A stretch of 26,407 nt of DNA from contig JBBQNJ010000070.1 of assembly GCA_038329845.1 (NCBI GenBank), forward strand, positions 1 to 26,407, in the 5' to 3' direction. A program made the position numbers and the translations under genes. Positions within the stretch are counted from its first letter, which is position 1, and each line of letters begins with the position of its first letter. The notes under the pieces were generated by a model that was given only the letters and a program-made list of their open reading frames with translations, ran no database searches and had not been told where the DNA came from. Source of the stretch: JBBQNJ01 sp038329845. GTDB lineage: Bacteria; Planctomycetota; Phycisphaerae; Tepidisphaerales; Tepidisphaeraceae. This document shows, piece after piece, positions 1 through 6,958 of the stretch.

Positions 1-1197
1 CGAGGCGAAGAAATTAGGTTTTTCCGGGAGATAACGGTCTCCAAACTGCTCGACGATGAACCCGCGGACCATGGTCACCGCGTCGCCCGAGAGATGGGTC
101 GAGTCGGTTCGCATGTACGTGATATGGCCGGCCTCGTAAAGAGTCTGGGCGATTTTCATCGTCCGCTGCGTCCCGAGGCCCAGGCGGCTCGAGGCCGACT
201 GCTGGATCGTGCTGGTGATGAACGGCGCCGGGGGACGGCTGGTCGTGCGCTTTTTCTCGATCCCCCGCACGGTGAACGCCGGACAATTTCCCAGCCGGCC
301 TTCGATCACCGCCAGTCGTCGCGCCGGACCCTTGGCTTCGGGATCTTCGGTGATGTTCACTTTCGCAACGATGAATCCCAGTGCCTCGGCCACCCGCCGC
401 GCCGCGTCGATGTCGCCGGCCTCGAACTTCGCGCCCGCGAACTCGACCACTTCGGCAACGAACGCGTTGTGTTCGCTGAGCCATTTCTCCCGCTCGTTCT
501 TGTTCCGCTCGCCGTTGCCGGTATTGGTCAGGAAATCCATCCAGCGGGCCTGCAGATCGCGGCAATGCTGGCCGTCGGGAGTGAATATCCCGCCGATTTT
601 CCAGTATTCCGACGGGATGAATTGCTCGATCTCGCGCTCGCGATCGACGATCAGCCGCACCGCCACGCTCTGCACCCGTCCGGCGCTCAGCCCCCGCGCC
701 ACCTTGCGCCAGAGGATCGGGCTGATCTCGTAGCCGACGATGCGGTCAAGAATTCGCCGAGCCTGCTGGGCGTTGACGCGATCCATGTCGATCGACAACG
801 GATTGCCGAACGCTTTCTGGATCTCGGTCTTGGTGATGGCGTTGAAAATGACCCGGCGGGTCTTGGCGTCGGGGATATTGAGCGCTTCTTTCAGATGCCA
901 GGCAATCGCCTCGCCTTCGCGGTCCAAGTCGGTCGCCAGAAAGACCTGCGGAGCTTCCTTGGCCAGTTTCTTCAGTTCCTTGACAATTTTATCCTTGCCG
1001 CGCTCCTCGATGATCACGTAGTCCGGCTGGAACGTCTCGAGGTCCACCCCCATCCCTTTGCTCGGCAGGTCGCGCACATGCCCCATCGACGCCTTGACGA
1101 TGTATCCATCGCCCAAGTACCGGTTGATCGTCTTGGCCTTGGCGGGCGACTCGACGATGACCAGGTTCCGACCGTGTTGTTCGCTTGGCTTGGCCAT
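1..1197 (-). CDS. topA: DNA topoisomerase I (type IA), N-terminal 399 residues, runs off left edge
   Basis: Type IA topoisomerase that relaxes negatively supercoiled DNA by cutting one strand through a 5'-phosphotyrosine bond. The N-terminus has the Toprim opening NLVIVESPAKAKTI (about residues 11-24), and the acidic Toprim motif TDLDREGEAIAWHL follows near residue 90. The active-site motif TYMRTDSTHLS carries the catalytic tyrosine at residue 361. RILDRIVGYEISPILW and SAGRVQSVAVRLIVDRE are also typical. The ATG at 1197 is chosen because it begins directly before the Toprim strand and has an SD-like GGAAAG six bases upstream. The C-terminal part, including any zinc-ribbon repeats, lies outside the window. 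The gene is divergent from the GH57 gene, with a 506-bp gap. Identification is very secure. Confidence 0.97.
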   Translation of the reverse strand, partial: MAKPSEQHGRNLVIVESPAKAKTINRYLGDGYIVKASMGHVRDLPSKGMGVDLETFQPDYVIIEERGKDKIVKELKKLAKEAPQVFLATDLDREGEAIAWHLKEALNIPDAKTRRVIFNAITKTEIQKAFGNPLSIDMDRVNAQQARRILDRIVGYEISPILWRKVARGLSAGRVQSVAVRLIVDREREIEQFIPSEYWKIGGIFTPDGQHCRDLQARWMDFLTNTGNGERNKNEREKWLSEHNAFVAEVVEFAGAKFEAGDIDAARRVAEALGFIVAKVNITEDPEAKGPARRLAVIEGRLGNCPAFTVRGIEKKRTTSRPPAPFITSTIQQSASSRLGLGTQRTMKIAQTLYEAGHITYMRTDSTHLSGDAVTMVRGFIVEQFGDRYLPEKPNFFAS

Positions 1198-1229
1198 TCA
1201 AGTCTTTCCGTTCGTTCTACAACCCAGAC

Positions 1230-1235
1230 ACTATA
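1230..1235 (-). promoter_or_regulatory. Possible -10 element of topA
   Basis: Minus-strand TATAGT lies 32 bases before the topA ATG and matches TATAAT at five of six positions. No good -35 hexamer sits at the expected distance, so this is only a candidate. Confidence 0.3.
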
Positions 1236-1281
1236 GGACGCTTCGGCGCTACGTCGGGTGAGATCGCGCCGCGGCGTCCGA

Positions 1282-1314
1282 CGCCGTTGCTATCGTCCCG
1301 CGCCGTTGCTATCG
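1282..1314. repeat. 14-bp perfect direct repeat, period 19
   Basis: CGCCGTTGCTATCG occurs at 1282-1295 and again at 1301-1314. The pair sits 85-117 bp upstream of topA, next to the palindrome at 1321-1334. It could be a paired regulator-binding site, but no family can be assigned. Confidence 0.5.
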
Positions 1315-1320
1315 ACCGGC

Positions 1321-1334
1321 AAGCGGGCCCGCTT
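1321..1334. promoter_or_regulatory. 14-bp perfect palindrome, possible operator
   Basis: AAGCGGGCCCGCTT is perfectly self-complementary and is flanked on each side by CCGGC. It lies in the divergent topA/GH57 intergenic region. The operator role is inference from position and symmetry only. Confidence 0.3.
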
Positions 1335-1638
1335 AACCGGCAAATCTCTCCCAATCGTTAAATACCAGGATTGCCCGGCGCCGCTCGGTCCTTGTCCATC
1401 CTCCGCTATTACGGTCCGAAGGGGGCGGCAGTTTGACCCTGCCCCCAAGCCGCTGTCAAGCGCGGCACGTCGTTTGATCCTTCAGGAATCCCCTGGGTAG
1501 CCTACATCGTGGCTTTGATCGGTGGCATTCGGGAGAAGATCGCCCGGCGGCAGGATTAGTTTTCAACGCACGCCGATCGACGGACTCCGACGACCGAAAA
1601 TATCTTGGCCCTTTGTAAGCCGCATACGATTTCGCGGG

Positions 1639-1666
1639 TTTACCCCGGGACGAACGCCGGTAGAAT
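1639..1666 (+). promoter_or_regulatory. Candidate sigma-70-type promoter of the GH57 gene
   Basis: TTTACC (1639-1644), a 16-bp spacer and TAGAAT (1661-1666) precede the GH57 ATG by 37 bp. Both hexamers are reasonable matches to the TTGACA/TATAAT consensus. Confidence 0.4.
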
Positions 1667-1703
1667 GGCCGCTTCGCTTGACCGCGTCCACAAGGATCGC
1701 TCC

Positions 1704-2879
1704 ATGCCCTCGGTTTGTCTTTATTTCCAGGTTCATCAACCCTACCGGCTTCGCCGATACAGCGTCTTCGACACCGATCGCCATTATTTCGACGAGCAGA
1801 AAAACGGCGAGCTGTGCCGCAAGGTCGCGCGCAAGTGCTACCTGCCGGCCAACCAAGTCATGCTCGAACTGATCGCCAAGCACCAGGGCAAGTTCCGCGT
1901 CGCCTACTCGATCACCGGGGTGGCGATCGAGCAGTTGAGTGAGTTCGCGCCCGAGGTGATCGACTCGTTCAAAGAACTCGGCGCCACCGGCTGCGTCGAG
2001 TTTCTCGACGAGACGTATTACCACTCGATGGCGTTTTTGTACTCGCGTGAGGAATTTCGCGCCCAGGTCGATCTGCACCGGGCAAAAATGCAGGAGTTGT
2101 TCGGCCAGACGCCGCGGGTCTTTCGCAACACCGAGCTGATTTACAACAACGATCTGGCCCACTTCGTCAGCCATATGGGCTACGACGGCGTGCTGACCGA
2201 AGGTGCCGATCACATCCTCGGCTACCGCACCCCCAACGAGGTCTACCGCCCTCCCCACGCGCCGCGGCTGAAGATGCTGCTGAAGAACTATCGGCTCAGC
2301 GACGACATCGCCTTCCGGTTCAGCAACCGCCAATGGGAACAGTGGCCGTTGACGGCGGAAAAATTCGCCCAGTGGATCAACCAGATCAACGGCCACGGAT
2401 CGCTGTGCAATTTGTTCATGGACTACGAGACGTTCGGCGAACACCAGTGGGCCGAGACGGGCATCTTCGAGTTCCTGCGCTATCTGCCCGCGGCGGTTCT
2501 AGCCAATTCAGACAACAGTTTCCTTACCCCCTCGCAGATTCTTGATCGGTTCGAGCCCGCCGGGGAGATCGATGTGCCGCACATGATCTCCTGGGCCGAC
2601 ACCGAGCGCGACCTGAGCGCCTGGCTGGGCAACGCCATGCAGTCCAACGCATTGCATGAGCTGTACAAGATGGAAGGGGCGATGAAGGAAAAGGGGGACG
2701 AGGTTCTGCTTGCCGACTGGCGCCGGCTGAGCAGTTCGGACCATTTCTATTACATGTGTACCAAGTACTGGGCCGACGGCGACGTGCATAAATATTTCTC
2801 GCCGTATGAAAGCCCGTACGACAGCTACATCAATTTCATGAACGTGCTGGACAACCTCCAGACGCGATTGAAACAATAG
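1704..2879 (+). CDS. Glycoside hydrolase family 57 protein (alpha-amylase/glucanotransferase type)
   Basis: A 391-residue predicted cytoplasmic enzyme acting on alpha-glucans such as glycogen. All conserved GH57 regions are visible. The HQP motif is at residues 11-13. EFLDETYYHSMAFL is region 2. FRNTELIYNND carries the probable nucleophile Glu144, DYETFGEHQW carries the probable acid/base Asp240, and DTERDLSAWLGNAMQ is region 5. There is no signal peptide. An in-frame start 33 codons upstream exists, but ATG 1704 is preferred: the family begins with a short MPSVCLYFQVHQP-type strand and AAGGA lies seven bases upstream. The gene ends in TAG, so this genome uses TAG as a normal stop. Exact specificity (amylase or 4-alpha-glucanotransferase) cannot be read from the sequence. 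Confidence 0.92.
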   Translation: MPSVCLYFQVHQPYRLRRYSVFDTDRHYFDEQKNGELCRKVARKCYLPANQVMLELIAKHQGKFRVAYSITGVAIEQLSEFAPEVIDSFKELGATGCVEFLDETYYHSMAFLYSREEFRAQVDLHRAKMQELFGQTPRVFRNTELIYNNDLAHFVSHMGYDGVLTEGADHILGYRTPNEVYRPPHAPRLKMLLKNYRLSDDIAFRFSNRQWEQWPLTAEKFAQWINQINGHGSLCNLFMDYETFGEHQWAETGIFEFLRYLPAAVLANSDNSFLTPSQILDRFEPAGEIDVPHMISWADTERDLSAWLGNAMQSNALHELYKMEGAMKEKGDEVLLADWRRLSSSDHFYYMCTKYWADGDVHKYFSPYESPYDSYINFMNVLDNLQTRLKQ

Positions 2880-2933
2880 CTTTTCGGCCTCGCGGGAACC
2901 CTGTCTGCATGCGCCAAGGCAACTGGTCGGTGA

Positions 2934-2939
2934 TAGAAT
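2934..2939 (+). promoter_or_regulatory. Possible -10 element before the broken small gene
   Basis: TAGAAT ends 17 bp before the ATG at 2957, implying a very short leader. No clear -35 element is seen. Confidence 0.25.
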
Positions 2940-2956
2940 ATCGACGGAGCCGAACG

Positions 2957-3412
2957 ATGAATCAGACCCTGGCCGAGCTATTCGAGAGCAAGCACAGGCA
3001 GTCCGCGGCGAGCGGCGAGAGCGATTGGGATGATCGTCGAAACTAGTACCTGGCGGCGGTCCAGAGCTTGTATCGTCAGATCGAGACGATCCTGGTTGAA
3101 CCGGCGAAACAGAAGACCGTCACGATTCAGCGACGAAAAAAGGACCTGACGGAAAACTACATCGGGACCTACTCCATCGAGGATTTAATCCTCGTCATCG
3201 CCGACGAACAGGTTCGTTTCTCCCCGCGAGGACGAAACGTCGCCGGGGCCACCGGGTGGGTCGATGTGCTGGGTGAGCGGGGCGAAGCGGTGCTGATCGC
3301 GCAACCCGATTCTCGCTGGGGTTTTGTCCAATCCCGTCAGCCAAGGACGCGGATCGTTCCATTGGACGAAATGTCGCTGGCCGAAGTCTTGCGGCAGGTG
3401 ATGCGTGATTAA
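2957..3412 (+). pseudogene. Small hypothetical protein interrupted by an in-frame TAG
   Basis: From ATG 2957 the frame reads MNQTLAELFESK and continues to a TAG at 3044-3046. It then stays open in the same frame from YLAAVQSLYRQIETILVEP to MSLAEVLRQVMRD and TAA at 3410-3412. Ignoring the TAG, the product is 151 positions long. It has a charged helical N-terminal third and a beta-rich middle (YIGTYSIEDLILVIADEQVRF). Only a TTG at 3068 lies near the break as a possible restart. Since 120 codons after the stop remain open with normal codon use, the lesion looks recent. It could also be a sequencing error or a readthrough site. The function is not recognised. The next small gene starts 5 bp downstream, so the two were probably co-transcribed. 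Confidence 0.65.
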
Positions 3413-3417
3413 CTCTC

Positions 3418-3574
3418 ATGCCGGCGCCCCCCCATTGAGTTTTTCGCCGCCGAACCGCGGACCCTCAAGGAAATCCTCGGCTGGCACGATGGCAAGCCGG
3501 TCGAGGTCGACACGCTAGACCCGCAAGAGGTAGCGAATCGCGCTGACGCATTGCTTCGAGCCCTGCCATTGTGA
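3418..3574 (+). pseudogene. Very small hypothetical gene with a frameshift in a C7 run
   Basis: ATG 3418 lies 5 bp after the preceding stop. The frame reads MPAPPH and stops at TGA 3436-3438. Removing one C from the seven-C run at 3427-3433 restores a frame reading MPAPPIEFFAAEPRTLKEIL, continuing through GWHDGKPVEVDTL to RADALLRALPL and TGA at 3572-3574. The restored product is about 51 residues. The downstream frame looks coding, and the homopolymer makes either a true slip mutation or an assembly indel plausible. Function is unknown; the tight spacing suggests it partners the preceding small protein. Confidence 0.5.
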
Positions 3575-3632
3575 AAGGCACCGCGCAACGACGAACACGC
3601 CGGGCGACTTGGCAAGCGTCGGTGCGGCGCGG

Positions 3633-4031
3633 TTACCCCCCGGCTTCTTCGGGGGTAACTAGCATCGAGAGCTTGATGTTTTTGAGAAAATCCACCAGGC
3701 GGGATTGCAGAGTTCGGATGGGGGACAGGAAGGCACGGTCGCCGGCGGTGCCGATTATGCGGTCACTTCGCGAAGGGCCATCGACGCTGCGCATCAAGTC
3801 GTAGAGTGTGACGGCGCCGGGGTCGGCGGCGAGGCGATAGCCGCCCTTGACGCCGCGTTCGCTATGCAGCAATCCCTCGTGGTGAAGCACTTTCAGCACG
3901 TTCATCAGCATCGCCAGCGGCAGCCCGTATGCCTGGGCCATCTGCCGGGCCGAGACGGTCTTGCCGGCGCGACGCGCCAGGTAGGCCAGAGCCAGGATCG
4001 CGTACTCGGTTTTTTTGCTCAATGGAAGCAT
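3633..4031 (-). CDS. Rrf2-family transcriptional regulator without cysteines
   Basis: A 132-residue winged-helix regulator. The N-terminus MLPLSKKTEYAILALAYLAR and the wing region LLHSERGVKGGYRLA are characteristic of Rrf2 proteins (IscR, NsrR, CymR). Family members often hold an iron-sulfur cluster through three cysteines in the C-terminal half, but this protein has no cysteine at all, so it must sense something else or act constitutively. The start at 4031 is chosen because Rrf2 proteins begin just before the K-T-E-Y-A-I helix; upstream in-frame codons give an unrelated 18-residue extension. It converges on the two broken small genes and has no obvious linked target. Confidence 0.9.
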   Translation of the reverse strand: MLPLSKKTEYAILALAYLARRAGKTVSARQMAQAYGLPLAMLMNVLKVLHHEGLLHSERGVKGGYRLAADPGAVTLYDLMRSVDGPSRSDRIIGTAGDRAFLSPIRTLQSRLVDFLKNIKLSMLVTPEEAGG

Positions 4032-4326
4032 GATCGCCTCGGGGAGAAGGGCCGCGCCATTCGGCCGTCTGGGCAGCAGGAACACGGCGACAACTGCACT
4101 GTAACCTGACGAGCCGGTAATTCAATGAAAAATCGCACCTCGGCGGGCGAATCACCCTAAATAGATGAGGAAGTTAAGATTCGCCCCCACGCCGCCACCC
4201 TGGGCCGACGGCCGTCCGCGGGATTCGACCCATCTCGGACTTCAAATCCCGAATCGGTCTCTTGAAGCGCCACAGCCGATCCACGGCGGGTTTTTGGCCC
4301 GATCGACAAGTCCCGCAATGGGCCGG
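4032..4326. other. Intergenic region between SpoIID-like gene and Rrf2 gene
   Basis: This 295-bp gap lies between two minus-strand genes and has no convincing coding frame. It must contain the Rrf2 promoter and the end of the SpoIID transcript. A 10-bp palindrome GACGGCCGTC is present around 4206-4215. No clear terminator was found. Confidence 0.6.
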
Positions 4327-5637
4327 TCAATAGGCTCGCACCAACACCGCTTGAGGGTAGGCTTTCAAGACGATTTGTTCGTGGCGCATCCCCAACTCGG
4401 CTCGGCGCTGGGCGCACCATTGGCACATTCCCACGCCGTGGCCCCAGCCATGGCCGTCGGCGAACTGCACCTGGTCTTTCTCGTTGATCGGCTTGAAAAA
4501 GCTCGAGTAGACCGTCGAACCTTCCTGCGCTTCGGTATTGATGGCCCAGCGAATCTCCTCGCCAGTCCAGCTATAGCCCTGGCCGCAGCTGTCGATCGCG
4601 GTGAATCGCACCGGACGCCCGAAGCGATTCACCTGGGCGATTTCGATCCGATCCAGCGGCGCCATGTCTTTTTCCGGCCGGTCGCGCTTGGCGCCCCAGG
4701 CGCGAAAACGCCGGGTCAATTCGTCTTTCTTGATCACCAGCGGACCCCAGTTGTATCGCGGGGCGGCGTTGCAAAGGCTCTGGGCGTCCTGCTCGCTCAA
4801 CGGCGGAATCGGGCTGGTTCCGAACGCATCCGCCGCCGACTGGGTGATCCCGCCGCAGCAGGAACTGAAGTAGGTCTCGAAGATGCGCTCGGACCCGGGG
4901 CGACCGTAAGCCAAGACGATCCCGGCGGTGGCATCCACGGCCGAGCGGCTGCGGGCGGTCTCGGCGGCGATCCCGCCGTAGACCTGGCTTCGCTGATCGT
5001 TATTCACGTCGTAATGTCGTCCCAGCCCGGCGGTGCGGGCCTGGTACAGCGCGTAGGTGCGGGCGACGATCGCCTGGGCGCGGTAGGTCTCTTCGGCCCA
5101 GTTCCACAGCAACTCCTTCGAGACCACGCTCTTGAGATACGGGTCGATCGGCAAGACGTTGACCACGTCGAATCGGCCCGCCGCCGTGGGGACCAGCCGA
5201 TACATTCCGCGATAGGCAAGCCCGTTGATGCTCACCGAGCCATCGACGCTGGGATAGATCGCCAAGTCGCCCACCCCTGCGTCGATCCCGCCGATGCGCC
5301 ATCCGCCCGCCGACAGGGCCACGACGATCGGCGCCCCTGGCGCAGCCTCGAGGGTGCGGGCCGCGGCGGCGCTGCCGGCGATGACCTTCGGCGGATGCGA
5401 CGTGGTCAGCGTCACCTGTTCCTGGTTTTGCAGCAGCCGAACCCGGATCATCGGCGCTGAAGGACTCACTGCGGGTTGCGGTCCGGGCGCGCTACATCCT
5501 GCCGGGCCGAAGAGCAGGCCGGGGAAAAGCAACCAGATCAAATGGAGCCACAGGTGTGATGGGCGATGTCCCACGGCGATCCCTGCCTTTTGGGAGTTGC
5601 GTTGTCGTCGGCATGAAGCCGCAAGCCCGCCGCTCAC
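4327..5637 (-). CDS. SpoIID/LytB-domain protein, probable lipoprotein
   Basis: A 436-residue envelope protein of the SpoIID/LytB family. Members are lytic transglycosylases acting on denuded glycan strands or enhancers of amidases, and occur well outside spore formers. The N-terminus has a hydrophobic segment (residues 29-43) ending in GPAGC, so Cys48 may be lipidated, although the residue at -3 is atypical. The SpoIID core is clear: VLPIDPYLKSVVSKEL with probable catalytic Glu175, YRAQAIVARTYALYQ, DQRSQVYGG, ETYFSSCCGG, and the C-terminal GHGWGHGVGMCQWCAQ. The start is a GTG overlapping the stop of the upstream TPR/alpha-CTD gene by 4 nt (GTGA), implying translational coupling. A second GTG at codon 22 would give a shorter signal peptide. 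Planctomycetes are not known to sporulate, so a peptidoglycan-remodelling role is inferred. Confidence 0.88.
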   Translation of the reverse strand: MSGGLAASCRRQRNSQKAGIAVGHRPSHLWLHLIWLLFPGLLFGPAGCSAPGPQPAVSPSAPMIRVRLLQNQEQVTLTTSHPPKVIAGSAAAARTLEAAPGAPIVVALSAGGWRIGGIDAGVGDLAIYPSVDGSVSINGLAYRGMYRLVPTAAGRFDVVNVLPIDPYLKSVVSKELLWNWAEETYRAQAIVARTYALYQARTAGLGRHYDVNNDQRSQVYGGIAAETARSRSAVDATAGIVLAYGRPGSERIFETYFSSCCGGITQSAADAFGTSPIPPLSEQDAQSLCNAAPRYNWGPLVIKKDELTRRFRAWGAKRDRPEKDMAPLDRIEIAQVNRFGRPVRFTAIDSCGQGYSWTGEEIRWAINTEAQEGSTVYSSFFKPINEKDQVQFADGHGWGHGVGMCQWCAQRRAELGMRHEQIVLKAYPQAVLVRAY

Positions 5638-6542
5638 TCATCGAGCTTGCGCAAGCCCAGCCCCAGCGTCGCCAACTGTTCTCTGATCTCGACCAGGCTG
5701 GTGTGGCCGAAGTTCTTGCATCCCAGCAGTTCATCCTCGGTCCGCGAAGCCAGTTCCGCGACGGTATTAATGTTCAGGCGCTGCAAGGCCTTGCGGCTGC
5801 GAACGCTCAACTCCAAGTCGGCCACCAATTTGTTCTTGATCTCCGGGGCCAGGGCCTGCTCTTCCGGCTCGGGCGGCGCCAGCGGACCAGGCTTGCCTGG
5901 CTCGGCCGCGAGGCCCAGGCGAAGCCCCTTGTTCGCCAGCAGCGCTTTGATCTCGCTTAAGCTGGTGTCGCCGAAGTTCTTATAGGCCAACAATTCCTGC
6001 TCGGTCGTGCGCAGTAGATCGCCGATCGTGTTCAGATTCATCTTTTTCAGACAATTCCGGCTCCGCACCGACAACTCGAAGTCGGTCAGCGGAACATCCA
6101 CGATTGCGCCGCGGCGCTCGCTGCCGCGGTCAGAGTCGTCACCGATGAACATCGAGCGGGCCGATTCGACGTCCTTCATATACAGCCGCGCCCGCTCATG
6201 ATTCGGATCGGTCCGCAGCACCGCATCGAGGCAGCGATGCGCCTCGTCGTAGTGGTTGTTGTCTTCGTAGAGAATCGCCAGATTCATCAAGGCATTGAGA
6301 TGGACCGGATCGCTGGTGCAGATTCGCTCGTACAGCTCGATGGCCTTGGCATCCTCAGCGCGGCGGTCATACAGCACCGCCAGGCGAAAACACGTTGGCT
6401 CGCTGTCGGGGTTCTCATTGAGCGAGCGCTCGTAAAAATCGACCGCTTTCTCGTAGTTCCCGTGGGATTCGGCTTCCTGGCCCTTCTTGAAGAATTCCTC
6501 GGCGGCGCGGTTATTGATGGACGAGGCGGTAAGCTGCGACAT
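5634..6542 (-). CDS. TPR protein with two tandem RNA polymerase alpha-CTD domains
   Basis: A 302-residue soluble protein. Residues about 14-125 are three TPR-like repeats (AVDFYERSLNENPDSEP, AIELYERICTSDPVHL, AHRCLDAVLRTDPNHE). Residues about 151-210 and 239-298 are two copies of the C-terminal domain of RNA polymerase alpha. The first, ELSVRSRNCLKKMNL...NFGDTSLSEIKALL, keeps the Arg and Asn equivalent to E. coli alpha R265 and N268 (Arg160, Asn163). The second keeps the Arg (Arg248) but has Lys at the Asn position. A Pro/Glu-rich linker joins them. No alpha-NTD is present, so this is not rpoA. It may bind UP-element-like DNA or polymerase-associated regulators, with the TPRs recruiting a partner. 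ATG 6542 is preferred over an upstream TTG. It is coupled to the SpoIID-like gene. Confidence 0.85.
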   Translation of the reverse strand: MSQLTASSINNRAAEEFFKKGQEAESHGNYEKAVDFYERSLNENPDSEPTCFRLAVLYDRRAEDAKAIELYERICTSDPVHLNALMNLAILYEDNNHYDEAHRCLDAVLRTDPNHERARLYMKDVESARSMFIGDDSDRGSERRGAIVDVPLTDFELSVRSRNCLKKMNLNTIGDLLRTTEQELLAYKNFGDTSLSEIKALLANKGLRLGLAAEPGKPGPLAPPEPEEQALAPEIKNKLVADLELSVRSRKALQRLNINTVAELASRTEDELLGCKNFGHTSLVEIREQLATLGLGLRKLDE

Positions 6543-6646
6543 ACGGGTAGGGCATCCCAAAAAGAGAAAACGACGACCGCGACGGCGAATCGGGACTTGG
6601 CCCCGTTTGCTCTGCGCGCCATCGCCTATGGCAATTGTACGAACGA

Positions 6647-6675
6647 TTGATACGCCGGGAGATGGATTCTGTCAA
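6647..6675 (-). promoter_or_regulatory. Promoter of the TPR/alpha-CTD - SpoIID operon
   Basis: On the minus strand a perfect TTGACA (6670-6675) is followed, after 17 bp, by TATCAA (6647-6652). It lies 104 bp upstream of the ATG at 6542. It also starts just beyond the TAA at 6692 that ends the extended frame of the upstream membrane-protein gene. A second possible -10, TACAAT, lies a little further downstream. Confidence 0.5.
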
Positions 6676-6691
6676 TCGAAGCGAAACGCCC

Positions 6692-6958
6692 TTATTCGGG
6701 CAGAGAGGCGATGAGGCGTATGTGTTGTCTGCTCGCCCCGAGCAGCGATGTGGACCAGTCCGGCTCGTCGCTGCCCGGCCTGATCGCAACCAGCGCCAGC
6801 ACCTCGTGGATGGCCGGCTCGTTGCCCACGACCAGCGTCGCGGGGTTGGGGCGAAAGACGGCGTAAACATCCAGCCCGATCCACTGCGGCGGCAGTCTCA
6901 GTCCCAGCATGCAGGCGATCTCGCGGTTTTCCGCACGGAGATAGAAAAGCGTCCGTTC
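6692..6958 (-). other. Open 3' extension of the membrane-protein gene beyond an in-frame TAG
   Basis: Directly after the TAG at 6959-6961 the same frame continues for 88 codons to TAA at 6692-6694, beginning ERTLFYLRAENREI and ending RQHIRLIASLPE. It reads like a real soluble C-terminus (LPPQWIGLDVYAVFRPN, HEVLALVAIRPG), keeps the gene's G+C-rich codon use and fits the gap before the next promoter. Either the TAG is a recent nonsense mutation or error, or it is read through. No start codon with a ribosome site suggests independent translation. Confidence 0.6.

Larger units (their letters stand above)
1198..1703. other. Intergenic region between divergent topA and GH57 genes
   Basis: This 506-bp gap has no convincing coding frame on either strand. 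It should contain both divergent promoters. It also holds a 14-bp direct repeat, a perfect 14-bp palindrome and a G/C-rich potential hairpin (1421-1446, GGGGGC...CTGCCCCC). These are listed separately where clear. Confidence 0.7.

Noticed and set aside
94..1236. Long open frame on the plus strand opposite topA
   Set aside because: It mirrors the codon structure of a clear topoisomerase gene on the other strand and has no recognisable domain.
4165..5460. Long plus-strand open frame opposite the SpoIID-like gene
   Set aside because: It is antisense to a gene with all family motifs, and its composition is that of a G+C-rich shadow frame.
4327..5637. Sporulation gene
   Set aside because: The SpoIID domain is widespread in non-spore-formers, and no other sporulation gene is nearby; wall remodelling is more likely.
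5634..6542. RNA polymerase alpha subunit (rpoA)
   Set aside because: There is no alpha-NTD and no ribosomal-protein neighbourhood, and the alpha-CTD is duplicated behind TPRs.
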